Positions 17,351-23,243 are shown, numbered from the stretch's first letter. The stretch: DNA of 41,863 nt from Ruminococcaceae bacterium UBA6353 (GCA_002437905.1 DJRT01000012.1:1-41863); one strand, 5' to 3'. The notes: generated by a model not told the origin, from the letters alone. Made by a program: numbers and translations.

Positions 17351-17667
17351 TTTTCATCTGCTCCTTCCTCCGCCCACGCGGGCTTCTTCAGCCGTGCATG
17401 GGCCTTCGCCCATTCCCGGCTCACATATTTTCCGTAGCTCAGCCCCTCCCGCATTGCCTGCGCGGCAATGGCGGCAGCAGCCGCTTCGTGCCCACTGCGC
17501 TGCGGCCGCAGCTGCCAGTCAGCGTTTTCCCCTTTTTTGCGCGCCTGGCATTCCCGGCTTCGCTGGCGCTCCAGCTCCTTGCGGCAGCGGGCGCAGTAGC
17601 GGCGGGTGCCCCGCGGCCCGGTGTCGATCATCTCCCCGCACAGCGCGCAGCCTCGTTTTTTCCCCAT
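17347..17667 (-). CDS. Small zinc-ribbon phage protein
   Basis: 106 residues from an ATG with CAGGAGGGAG upstream. The N-terminus has CALCGEMIDTGPRGTRRYCA followed by R-C, a zinc ribbon with two CxxC pairs. The middle is basic (KELERQRSRECQARKKG), then an Ala-rich helix and YVSREWAKAHARL. It resembles unnamed zinc-finger proteins next to replication genes in clostridial phages. It lies between the Rep-like and PcfK-like genes with minimal spacing. Nucleic-acid binding is likely; nothing more can be said. Confidence 0.65.
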   Translation of the reverse strand: MGKKRGCALCGEMIDTGPRGTRRYCARCRKELERQRSRECQARKKGENADWQLRPQRSGHEAAAAAIAAQAMREGLSYGKYVSREWAKAHARLKKPAWAEEGADEK

Positions 17668-17671
17668 GTGC

Positions 17672-18454
17672 TCACTCCCTCCTGTACAGGATTACCGTCA
17701 GATACCAGTAGCCGTTGTATGGGTTGTGGCATAGCTCCGGCGGCTTTTCGAAGCCGGCAAACCGATATCCGGGGAAGCGCCGCTCCCAGAAGGCGGCATC
17801 CGTGCTCCGCTCCAGGCACCATTTGCGCACCTGTCTCTGTGTCACCCGCCCATCCCGCGGGCGCGGGCGCTCCGGCTTTTTCAGGTTGCGGCTGTAGGCG
17901 AAGCGCTTTCCGCCGTCCCCCAGCTCCTTGGCGCAGTATTTTGCCGCCGCCTCCCAGCCAAAGCGGTCGGGGTTGAAGCGATCGGCGTTCACCCGCACTC
18001 CCTCCGGCCACAGATCCTCCGCCACATCCCGCGGCATGCGGCTCATGAATAGATGGATGTGCCAGTGCAGCTCGCCGGCCCGCTTGCCGCTCTTGCGCAC
18101 CGTGGCCTCCACCGTGTAGGCATATTTCATTTCCGGCAGCCCGTGCCTTTTCCTCCACCGCTTCACCCGCAGCAGGTAGTTGCTCAGCAGCCGGTGTACC
18201 TGCTCCCAGCTTTCCGGCAGGTGCGCATCGTCAAAGGTCAGGTGCAATAATATGTCGCCCTTGATGAAATTCACCAGCACCAGCAGCAGGAATTTTTTTA
18301 TCGCCTGGTCGTGGTTGTATTTTTTCTGTGCCGGCGTGCTGCGCTTCTCCTTCGGTGCCCTCTCCGGTACCCGCCGCCCGTCCGGCCACACCTGGTAGTA
18401 GGCCACCTCCATCCGCGGGCCCGCCTTCACTTTCTGCTCTCTCGTCAGCGTCAT
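17672..18454 (-). CDS. HUH endonuclease-like replication initiator (Rep, ORF2/G2P-like)
   Basis: 260 residues from an ATG with GAGGAGA upstream. The rolling-circle Rep motifs are in order: motif I LLHLTFDD (69-76), motif II LHWHIHLF with the metal-binding histidines (129-136), and motif III AAKYCAKELG (171-180) with the candidate nicking tyrosine Y173 and lysine K176. HUH Reps nick one strand and attach through tyrosine. No helicase, primase or polymerase gene is seen in the prophage part shown, so this may be its replication initiator; the host would supply the rest. Immediately upstream lies a structured region with a strong opposing promoter. HUH assignment is from motifs; replication role is inferred. 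Confidence 0.75.
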   Translation of the reverse strand: MTLTREQKVKAGPRMEVAYYQVWPDGRRVPERAPKEKRSTPAQKKYNHDQAIKKFLLLVLVNFIKGDILLHLTFDDAHLPESWEQVHRLLSNYLLRVKRWRKRHGLPEMKYAYTVEATVRKSGKRAGELHWHIHLFMSRMPRDVAEDLWPEGVRVNADRFNPDRFGWEAAAKYCAKELGDGGKRFAYSRNLKKPERPRPRDGRVTQRQVRKWCLERSTDAAFWERRFPGYRFAGFEKPPELCHNPYNGYWYLTVILYRRE

Positions 18455-18510
18455 GTCGTTCTCCTCATTTCGTGTTCGATATCTTACTATCCAATACGAG
18501 GCCGAATAAT

Positions 18511-18525
18511 GCGGGCATATCCCGC
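18511..18525. promoter_or_regulatory. Inverted repeat next to the repeat-mimic promoter
   Basis: GCGGG (18511-18515) and CCCGC (18521-18525) flank a five-base loop, ending five bases before the TTGACA at 18531. The position suits an operator for a regulator of this promoter. It also lies 57 bases upstream of the rep start, so it could belong to an origin. Confidence 0.4.
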
Positions 18526-18530
18526 AGCTA

Positions 18531-18560
18531 TTGACATTTCTTTATATATAGAGGTATACT
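18531..18560 (+). promoter_or_regulatory. Promoter of the CRISPR-repeat-like RNA
   Basis: TTGACA at 18531-18536, 18-base spacer that is AT-rich, TATACT at 18555-18560 (or GTATAC with a 17-base spacer). It points to the plus strand, against the phage early operon. A start about seven bases later falls at 18567, the first base of a repeat-like hairpin. Confidence 0.8.
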
Positions 18561-18566
18561 ATAGCT

Positions 18567-18664
18567 GCCCGGTTATCGGGCGTGAATTGAAATACCGGGC
18601 GCGAATTGAAATCTCTCTGCGCTGCCGGCCCGTCTCTCTCACGGGCCGGCCCTTTCCTTTTTTT
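18567..18664 (+). ncRNA. Phage-encoded CRISPR-repeat-like small RNA (candidate RNA anti-CRISPR)
   Basis: A predicted RNA of about 98 bases with no open frame of note. It starts with hairpin GCCCG (18567-18571), loop GGTTAT or shorter, CGGGC (18577-18581), then GTGAATTGAAAT (18582-18593). After ACCGGGC comes a second GCGAATTGAAAT (18601-18612) and then a terminator. The host type I-C repeat ends GCGCGAATTGAAAT behind a GC hairpin, so the second copy matches the host repeat end over its last 12 bases, and the first differs by one base. The GCCCGG arm could pair with either downstream CGGGC, so two folds compete. Phages are known to carry solitary CRISPR repeats that act as RNA anti-CRISPRs. An antisense regulator of the adjacent rep gene is the main alternative. 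Confidence 0.7.
18624..18664 (+). terminator. Intrinsic terminator of the repeat-like RNA
   Basis: Perfect stem GCCGGCCCGT (18624-18633) with ACGGGCCGGC (18641-18650), loop CTCTCTC, then a pyrimidine tract ending in seven T (18658-18664). It is unidirectional, since the minus strand has no T-run, so early-operon transcripts can pass. Confidence 0.88.
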
Positions 18665-18914
18665 GCGCCATGTTTTCCATGCGATCCAGGCAATCATACG
18701 CCAGCAGCGCCCACGGCGTGCGCTCCGGCGGCGGAAAGCGCCGGCCGTATTTCCGGATCATCCGGCGGTCGAAGTCCCGCCTCTCCCGATCACTCATGAT
18801 GTGATTATAGGGCAGCCCCTGCGCTTTTTGCAGCGCCTCCAGCTCCCGCCGTGCCAGCGGGTGGCGCAGATCGGCAAGGTAGCTTGCCCCATCCGGCAGC
18901 CATAGCTCCATCAT
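18639..18914 (-). CDS. Phage protein of unknown function
   Basis: 91 residues, ATG-ATG start at 18914/18911 with GGGGAGGG close upstream (the second ATG has the better spacing). It is charged and helical (HPLARRELEALQKAQGLPYN, then DRERRDFDRRMIRKYGRRF) with a short aromatic end. No family was recognised. Its 3' end overlaps the terminator hairpin of the opposing small RNA, so the two transcripts are complementary over about 26 bases. Confidence 0.6.
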   Translation of the reverse strand: MMELWLPDGASYLADLRHPLARRELEALQKAQGLPYNHIMSDRERRDFDRRMIRKYGRRFPPPERTPWALLAYDCLDRMENMAQKKERAGP

Positions 18915-19367
18915 TCATCCCTCCCCAAAGAATATCGCCCGCCCGGCGGGGGTAAAGCTTGCCCTTCCCGCCGGGCTTTGCTCTGCCGCCATGGCCAGCG
19001 CCCGTGTGAAGAATAGCCGCTCCGCCATGCTCTTGTCGGAGGCCACGGCCAGCAGCTCCCCGCCCTCGTACAGCTCCCAGGATATACCGCCGTTGCGCAG
19101 CGTCAGCTCCGCCGGCTCTGCCAGGCGTCTGGTATTTTCGCCTTTTTCGGGCGGAAAGAATACTGCCCGCCCGGCGGGGGTGAAGCTTGCCGCCTGCCCC
19201 GCCGAGCCGTTCGCCGTGGCCAGCTCCAGCGCCCGCTTAAAGAATAGCTTGTCCGCGGTGCCGGCATCGGAGGCCACGGCCAGCAGCCACTCATGCTCGT
19301 ATAGCTCGTATGGCCGTGCAGTGTCTGTATAGAGCGTCAGCGGCCCGTAGTGCCGGTCGCCACTCAT
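18915..19367 (-). CDS. Tandem-repeat phage protein
   Basis: 150 residues made of two copies of one module. Copy one (about residues 9-74) reads LTLYTDTARPYELYEHEWLL, AVASDAGTADKLFFKRALEL, ASFTPAGRAVFF; copy two (about 88-149) reads LTLRNGGISWELYEGGELLA, VASDKSMAERLFFTRALAMA, ASFTPAGRAIFF. The relationship is visible in the DNA too (near 18937 and 19165). No family was recognised. A four-base ATGA overlap joins it to the DUF4406 gene, and the stop abuts the next start. The duplication suggests a two-fold binding surface, which is inference. Confidence 0.65.
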   Translation of the reverse strand: MSGDRHYGPLTLYTDTARPYELYEHEWLLAVASDAGTADKLFFKRALELATANGSAGQAASFTPAGRAVFFPPEKGENTRRLAEPAELTLRNGGISWELYEGGELLAVASDKSMAERLFFTRALAMAAEQSPAGRASFTPAGRAIFFGEG

Positions 19368-19873
19368 GTGCCATCAATCCGTTCTTCCAGCCACTTTTCC
19401 AGGCATTGCCGCTCCCTGGCCGGGCTGCAGGCTTTCCCGCACGCCTCCCCCGGCCGGCACGCCGCACAGTAGCAGCCGGCTTCTTTGTCGTCCAGGAAGA
19501 TTTCCGACAGCACGGCGGCCATACCGGCCGCGCTGTCGCACCGCTCCCGCAGCACCATGTACCGGCTCATGCCGGGTTCCGCTGTCCCCGGCTCTTCATA
19601 TTCCACCACCAGCTTATCCATCCCGATGGCATAGCCGCGTTCAAGGCACGCGCCGGTGCTCTTTTCCCATCCCGGCAGCATCGCCACCGCATCGCATAGA
19701 TCGATCATCGGGTAGCATAGCTTCATGTAGGTGTTCCAGCCGCCCAGCCCCGCCGGCAGCACAGCCGGATTGAGTACCGTGTGGCCCTGGCTCTCCAGTG
19801 TCTGCGCCGCAGCGGCGAACCGTTCGCGGTAGTCCTCCACGCCGGTGATCGGCCCCGCTATGTAGATCTTCAT
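19364..19873 (-). CDS. DUF4406 protein, nucleoside deoxyribosyltransferase-like
   Basis: 169 residues. MKIYIAGPITGVEDYRERF, then NPAVLPAGLGGWNTYM, CDAVAMLPGWEKSTGACLER and GYAIGMDKLVVEYE are the signature of DUF4406, a small Rossmann-like family related to nucleoside 2-deoxyribosyltransferases and common in phages. Residues about 130-160 add a cysteine-rich tail (CYCAACRPGEACGKAC) not part of the core, probably zinc-binding. ATGA overlap with the preceding gene. The likely role is in nucleotide salvage or modification, but no activity is established for phage members. Confidence 0.82.
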   Translation of the reverse strand: MKIYIAGPITGVEDYRERFAAAAQTLESQGHTVLNPAVLPAGLGGWNTYMKLCYPMIDLCDAVAMLPGWEKSTGACLERGYAIGMDKLVVEYEEPGTAEPGMSRYMVLRERCDSAAGMAAVLSEIFLDDKEAGCYCAACRPGEACGKACSPARERQCLEKWLEERIDGT

Positions 19874-20172
19874 TCCTGCTCACCCGCTTTCTTGGCCTTG
19901 TAGCGCCGCAGCAGATCGGCCAACATTTGCATATCGATCTCCTCGCCCTTTGCCACAATCGAATGATATTCCTTGCCCTCATCTTCGATCAGCCTCACCA
20001 GCACTTTGGCGAAATCCAGGGCAAATTCCTCCGGCTTTGCATCATCCCGCCTATCCTGCCGGTATAGCTCCGCTACAGCATGCGCCAGGCCTTTCAGGAT
20101 AGCCCCTCCGGAGCCGCGCATCTCCATGGCGAAGCCACTGGCCGTCTCCTCAATCACAATTTTGGTTTTCAC
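19870..20172 (-). CDS. Phage protein of unknown function
   Basis: 100 residues, GTG start with AAAGGAGAG upstream. An N-terminal strand pair (KTKIVIEETASGFAMEMRGS) is followed by a helix (LKGLAHAVAELYRQ) and a second helical pair (FALDFAKVLVRLIEDEGKE), ending KAKKAGEQE. No family was recognised. It is coupled to the DUF4406 gene by an ATGA overlap. Confidence 0.6.
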   Translation of the reverse strand: MKTKIVIEETASGFAMEMRGSGGAILKGLAHAVAELYRQDRRDDAKPEEFALDFAKVLVRLIEDEGKEYHSIVAKGEEIDMQMLADLLRRYKAKKAGEQE

Positions 20173-20191
20173 TCTCTGCTCTCTCCTTTTC

Positions 20192-20485
20192 TTATTCCAT
20201 ATTGATCGGCGTGCCTACCGTGCCCACGCTGCCGTCGCTGTCCGTTGCCCGGAAAAAGTCCCCCGGCAACGGATACGCGAACCGGAACATCAGATAGTTA
20301 GCAGCGTCCAGCAGGTGCTCCAGGTTGTGATCTCGCCGGAAGGCATCCAGGCAGCGGTCAGCGGTAGCCAACGCGTCCACCCGGCCAGCGCCGAAGTTGT
20401 CCCGCGCCGGACCGTATTTGTAGTACGATGCTTCCACACGATTGCGCCGCAGCCGGTCAAATTCTTCGTTGTAGTCTCCTGCCAT
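20192..20485 (-). CDS. Conserved small phage protein
   Basis: 97 residues from an ATG with AAAGGAGGATG upstream. The central stretch NLEHLLDAANYLMFRFAYPL and the end FFRATDSDGSVG recur in small early proteins of many clostridial phages, without known function. The protein is charged and probably soluble. It stands 19 bases before the next gene and three after the preceding stop. Confidence 0.65.
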   Translation of the reverse strand: MAGDYNEEFDRLRRNRVEASYYKYGPARDNFGAGRVDALATADRCLDAFRRDHNLEHLLDAANYLMFRFAYPLPGDFFRATDSDGSVGTVGTPINME

Positions 20486-20488
20486 CGT

Positions 20489-20740
20489 TCATCCTCCTTT
20501 CCCGCTTTCTCGGCCGGCCGGCAGCGGGGCAAAGCCCATCTGCGTGGAGTAATTCCACTCAATCGTGCCATCTGGATACATCTGTGTGCCGTGCGCCAGC
20601 AGCATCCATCCGCTGGCGGTGTTCTGCATCCGGGCGGCAGCGGCGCCGGCACCGGCAATGCACCGGTAGGTGCCGCCCCCGCGGTTCCGGTATGTCTGTC
20701 CCGGCTCCAGCTGCACATATTGCGCTCTTACTCTTTCCAT
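20489..20740 (-). CDS. Conserved small phage protein
   Basis: 83 residues. YVQLEPGQTYRNRGGGTYRC, then NTASGWMLLAHGTQMYPDGT and EWNYSTQMGF form a beta-rich pattern (Gly-Gly-x-Tyr-x-Cys, SGW, AHG, YxDGxIEW) that recurs in short proteins of Firmicute phages. Function unknown. The ribosome site (GGGATGAGG) is weak and lies inside the preceding small gene, so it is probably coupled. Confidence 0.6.
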   Translation of the reverse strand: MERVRAQYVQLEPGQTYRNRGGGTYRCIAGAGAAAARMQNTASGWMLLAHGTQMYPDGTIEWNYSTQMGFAPLPAGRESGKGG

Positions 20741-20871
20741 GCCTCATCCCACGCCCTTCCGATCAGCCGGCGGCATAGCTTGTCCGTCCGCGCCGGCCAC
20801 AGCCGGTCGGCCGCCTCACCCAGCAGCAGCCCGGCCGCGGTCGCCGCCCATACCAGCAGCAGTGTTGTCAT
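20728..20871 (-). CDS. Small membrane-like phage protein
   Basis: 47 residues, MTTLLLVWAATAAGLLLGEA at the start, one predicted membrane helix, then a basic-amphipathic end (LCRRLIGRAWDEAWKE). AGGAAG lies eight bases upstream. It overlaps the preceding gene by 56 bases and the next by 13, which lowers confidence, but such overlaps are usual for tiny phage proteins. Confidence 0.45.
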   Translation of the reverse strand: MTTLLLVWAATAAGLLLGEAADRLWPARTDKLCRRLIGRAWDEAWKE

Positions 20872-21103
20872 CCTCTCCACTTCCTTCCTGTTTTTGTGCG
20901 TCCCGTTGCTCCAGCCACTTCACCGTGGCAATGTATTCCTCCGGGTGCTGGGTGTAGTAGTCGCTCATGGTCCGGCTCAGCCGATCACGCCATATGCGCC
21001 GCTGCGCCTCCAGCTCCTTCGCGCTCAGGCTCTCAATCGGCCGCGGCGGCCCATCCGCCTGCAGCAGATAGCCCACCACCTCCAGCTCTCGCCCGCGTCC
21101 CAT
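20816..21103 (-). CDS. Phage protein of unknown function
   Basis: 95 residues from an ATG with AAAGGGGGAG upstream. The middle (SLSAKELEAQRRIWRDRLSR, TMSDYYTQHPEEYIATVKWL) is helical and resembles short early proteins of clostridial phages; the end is Gly/Asp-rich and overlaps the small membrane-like gene. No function was recognised. Confidence 0.6.
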   Translation of the reverse strand: MGRGRELEVVGYLLQADGPPRPIESLSAKELEAQRRIWRDRLSRTMSDYYTQHPEEYIATVKWLEQRDAQKQEGSGEDDNTAAGMGGDRGRAAAG

Positions 21104-21176
21104 GTGCCACTCCCCCTTTCCGTTCCATCCTTATGCTTTTCCCGGCTTGCCCTATTCACCACCGCATTTGCGTCTT

Positions 21177-21476
21177 TCAACATCCGTTGATGAACACCGT
21201 CAGGTAAACGCCGTTGACCGTTCCTGCGCGTTCCTTGCACAGGTCATAGCAGTATACCGGCCCGTCACTTTCCCGTTTGAGCGCGTGGTAAAGATCTGCA
21301 CCGCCGCCGTACAGCATCACAGGAATACCCAGCTGCCGCGCTGTCCGTATGGTGGCGGCAGCTTCCCCGCCTACAATTTCTTCCATCGTCGGCCCTGTCC
21401 GGCCGTCGGCGATGACTTTTTGGATAATGGCTTCTGCCTCATCCTTTGTCACAGCTTCTCCCACCTCCGTATTCAT
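21177..21476 (-). CDS. Phage protein of unknown function
   Basis: 99 residues if it starts at the ATG at 21476, which overlaps the preceding stop (ATGA). A GTG at 21452 with GGGAG upstream would give 91 residues. It has an N-terminal helix (TKDEAEAIIQKVIADG), then RTARQLGIPVMLYGGGADLY and a beta-like end (GVYLTVFING). No family was recognised. The 73 bases after it (21104-21176) hold only the ribosome site of the next gene. Confidence 0.5.
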   Translation of the reverse strand: MNTEVGEAVTKDEAEAIIQKVIADGRTGPTMEEIVGGEAAATIRTARQLGIPVMLYGGGADLYHALKRESDGPVYCYDLCKERAGTVNGVYLTVFINGC

Positions 21477-21643
21477 CCAAGTCGCTGTAGATCCTCAGTA
21501 GTCGCATCAGGCAGTCCGAGTGCGAGTCGCCGCTCGCACTCGGATATTTTTATGTCCATTTCACGGTCAATCAGCTCCCGTAGCCGCTGCCATTCGTGGT
21601 ATTTGATCCCGGAGAGCTGTTCCCGCCATTTGAAAATATCCAT
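21473..21643 (-). CDS. Small phage protein with hairpin inside its gene
   Basis: 56 residues, MDIFKWREQLSGIKYHEWQR at the start, from an ATG with a perfect AAGGAGGTGA ribosome site. It is helical and charged; no family recognised. The coding sequence contains a 12-base perfect inverted repeat (21515-21544). The upstream region is one of two near-identical divergent modules (see 21657-21685). Confidence 0.6.
   Translation of the reverse strand: MDIFKWREQLSGIKYHEWQRLRELIDREMDIKISECERRLALGLPDATTEDLQRLG
21515..21544. repeat. 12-bp perfect inverted repeat inside a small gene
   Basis: TCCGAGTGCGAG (21515-21526) pairs with CTCGCACTCGGA (21533-21544) around a six-base loop. On the plus strand it is followed by TATTTTTATG, so it looks like an intrinsic terminator for plus-strand transcription; on the minus strand it lies within coding sequence. 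Confidence 0.75.
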
Positions 21644-21656
21644 CCCTCTCACCTCC

Positions 21657-21685
21657 TTGCTTTTCTCCTCCTTCGGTGGTACAAT
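21657..21685 (+). promoter_or_regulatory. Promoter of the DUF4145 gene, module copy A
   Basis: TTGCTT (21657-21662), 17 bases, TACAAT (21680-21685), 22 bases before the ATG at 21708. The stretch 21641-21704 is nearly identical to 22513-22576 (copy B), including the ribosome site of the opposing minus-strand gene. Confidence 0.6.
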
Positions 21686-21707
21686 TTCCCCGGAAGGAAG
21701 TGTTTGT

Positions 21708-22343
21708 ATGGCTTGCTATGAATGTAAAAACTGCGGCGTCGCTGTTTCTGAAAGATTGGATACGGTCAATCGGCTGTACTTTAATTTTGACGAATGTTCA
21801 CGATCAAATGATGTGGCCGCTCCCGCATACTGCGTCATTCAGGAGAAATGCCCGGAGTGTGGCTTCGTTTCCGTGCGGGTAGTCAGTGTATCCGAAGATG
21901 CGGTAGGGATAGAACGCTGGGTTGTCCCCCCGGCAGTCATGCGGCGCTTTCCCGAATATGTGCCGGCAGCTATTCGTACAGACTATGAGGAGGCTTGTGC
22001 CGTCCTGCAATACAGCCCAAAGTCAGCAGCAACCCTCTCCCGCCGCTGCATGGAAGGAATTCTGCAGGACTTTTTCGGCATTGAAGAGCGTACTTTGTTT
22101 GCGTCGTTGGAAAAAGTTAAGCCGTTGGTCTCTAATTCCCTGTGGAAAGCGATTGATGCCTTGCGCAAACTCGGGAATATCGGCGCGCACATGCAGCAGG
22201 ATGTCAATGTACTTGCAGGGGTTGATCCTGGCGAAGCAGCACTCCTGCTGAAGCTTATAGAAAGACTGATTGAGGGCACCTACATTGCCCGTTATGATGA
22301 CGATGCGCTTTTTACCGCCGTATCTGAGGCCGCAAACCGCTGA
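21708..22343 (+). CDS. DUF4145 domain protein with N-terminal zinc ribbon
   Basis: 211 residues from an ATG with GGAAGGAAG upstream. The N-terminus has CYECKNCGV and later CPECGF, forming a zinc ribbon. The rest matches DUF4145: RFPEYVPAAIRTDYEEACAV, then YSPKSAATLSRRCMEGIL and LRKLGNIGAHMQQDVN. DUF4145 domains occur alone and fused to restriction or defence proteins; no activity is settled. The gene runs against the early operon from its own promoter, the arrangement of a moron gene. Its end overlaps the end of the minus-strand gene at 22312-22515 by 32 bases. Confidence 0.82.
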   Translation: MACYECKNCGVAVSERLDTVNRLYFNFDECSRSNDVAAPAYCVIQEKCPECGFVSVRVVSVSEDAVGIERWVVPPAVMRRFPEYVPAAIRTDYEEACAVLQYSPKSAATLSRRCMEGILQDFFGIEERTLFASLEKVKPLVSNSLWKAIDALRKLGNIGAHMQQDVNVLAGVDPGEAALLLKLIERLIEGTYIARYDDDALFTAVSEAANR

Positions 22344-22515
22344 ATTTGCGCAGCGCTGTGCCATCTTTTCGTAGCTCCTCGTTGATTGTGTCAAATTCCG
22401 CCAGCTTGGTCCCGTCTGGTTTCCAATACTCATACAGGTATCGGACAGGGTCTTCATCCGTTCCGGTGCCTGTTTTTGATTTGGTTTCGATCACCGTTAT
22501 AGTTTTCAGCTCCAT
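22312..22515 (-). CDS. Small phage protein of unknown function
   Basis: 67 residues from an ATG with AAGGAGGTGAG upstream. MELKTITVIETKSKTGTGTD, then YLYEYWKPDGTKLAEFD: a small beta-rich protein resembling short early phage proteins. No function was recognised. Its start region belongs to module copy B, and its 3' end converges on and overlaps the DUF4145 gene. Confidence 0.6.
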   Translation of the reverse strand: MELKTITVIETKSKTGTGTDEDPVRYLYEYWKPDGTKLAEFDTINEELRKDGTALRKFSGLRPQIRR

Positions 22516-22528
22516 CCCTCTCACCTCC

Positions 22529-22557
22529 TTGCGCTTCTCCTCCCCCGGTGGTACAAT
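22529..22557 (+). promoter_or_regulatory. Promoter, module copy B
   Basis: TTGCGC (22529-22534), 17 bases, TACAAT (22552-22557), the same arrangement as copy A at 21657-21685 with four or five base changes. It would transcribe the 64-residue gene at 22583. Confidence 0.5.
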
Positions 22558-22582
22558 TTCCCCGGAAGGAGGTGAAACCCAT

Positions 22583-22777
22583 ATGCCAAATGATTTCTGC
22601 CCGTTTCTCAACGCTCCCTGCCGGAAGGACTGCGTGTTTATTGAGTATCAGCGCGGGCTTGTCTCGCCCGTACCCGTTTGCGCGCTTGCCAGCCGCATCA
22701 AGGGCAGCCACTCACTGGACACCAAAATCATTGCAGACGCTCTGAAAACCATCATCACAGTAAAAGCTCCGAAATAA
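22583..22777 (+). CDS. Small cysteine-rich protein
   Basis: 64 residues from an ATG with a consensus GGAAGGAGGTG upstream. The N-terminus CPFLNAPCRKDCVF looks like a small zinc-binding knot; the rest is a helix (TKIIADALKTIITVK). It runs against the early operon from its own promoter. Unknown function. Confidence 0.6.
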   Translation: MPNDFCPFLNAPCRKDCVFIEYQRGLVSPVPVCALASRIKGSHSLDTKIIADALKTIITVKAPK

Positions 22778-22979
22778 CCGTTTCATCTGCATTCACCGTT
22801 GCCGCTGCCGTGACCAATCGACCTGCCATGTCGAGTGTGTTTTGTGCATCGTCAACGGTGAATTTCTTTCCGGCAAGGTACCGCAGAATGTCGGCAGCCG
22901 CCTCTTTTCGGCGGATATAGGCCATTTCCCACTGCTCCTGTCGTTCCTGCTCCCGCTGCTGAAGCTCCTCTTCGCCCAT
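22755..22979 (-). CDS. Small early phage protein, first gene after cro
   Basis: 74 residues from an ATG at 22979 with AAGGAGGTGAG upstream; a GTG three codons earlier lies on that ribosome site. The first 30 residues are Glu/Gln/Arg-rich helix (EEELQQREQERQEQWEMAYI), then KEAAADILRYLAGKKFTVDD. No family recognised. An operator-like palindrome (23004-23020) lies just upstream, so it is probably under the same repressor as cro. Confidence 0.6.
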   Translation of the reverse strand: MGEEELQQREQERQEQWEMAYIRRKEAAADILRYLAGKKFTVDDAQNTLDMAGRLVTAAATVNADETVISELLL

Positions 22980-23003
22980 CCCTCTCACCTCCTTATCGGT
23001 ATA

Positions 23004-23020
23004 GTAACTTTTTAGGTTAC
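23004..23020. promoter_or_regulatory. Operator-like palindrome outside the cro/cI switch
   Basis: GTAACTTTTTAGGTTAC has the same 17-base layout (GTAAC-N7-GTTAC) as the operators in the switch region. It overlaps the cro stop codon and lies 25 bases before the next start (22979), between a TTGATG and a TACTAT on the minus strand that could be a promoter with a 19-base spacer. Confidence 0.6.
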
Positions 23021-23218
23021 TTTGCCATCAAAAAAAACTGCCATTGGATTTTCGATTTGTAATACTCCCATCAGTTGTTCCATTTCATTGCTCAAAAAAA
23101 CTCCCTTTTTCATTTTAGAATAGAATGTTTTTGCAGATATTCCAAGTAATCCAGCCACTTGTGCCTGTGTCATACCTTGCCGAGCGATTGCCGCCCGCAA
23201 TTCGTTGACATTCACCAT
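23012..23218 (-). CDS. Cro-like XRE helix-turn-helix regulator
   Basis: 68 residues from an ATG at 23218 with AAAGGAGG upstream; the longer open frame to 23335 runs through the operator region. MVNVNELRAAIARQGMTQAQ, then VAGLLGISAKTFYSKMKKGV is a standard HTH_XRE domain filling almost the whole protein, with VFLSNEMEQLMGVL as last helices. It is the first gene of the early (lytic) operon, divergent from the repressor gene, as Cro is in lambda. It should bind the GTAAC operators at 23244-23355. Confidence 0.85.
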   Translation of the reverse strand: MVNVNELRAAIARQGMTQAQVAGLLGISAKTFYSKMKKGVFLSNEMEQLMGVLQIENPMAVFFDGKVT

Positions 23219-23243
23219 TTGCCGTTCCTCCTTTCGTTCGCGT

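Noticed and set aside
21104..21240. Possible small gene starting ATGTTGAAAGACGC between two early genes
   Set aside because: The frame runs through the following gene in a composition typical of a shadow frame.
22265..22275. Eleven bases ACTGATTGAGG shared with the spacer at 27821-27856
   Set aside because: Only 11 of 36 positions in a row, with mismatches after; expected by chance at this search size.
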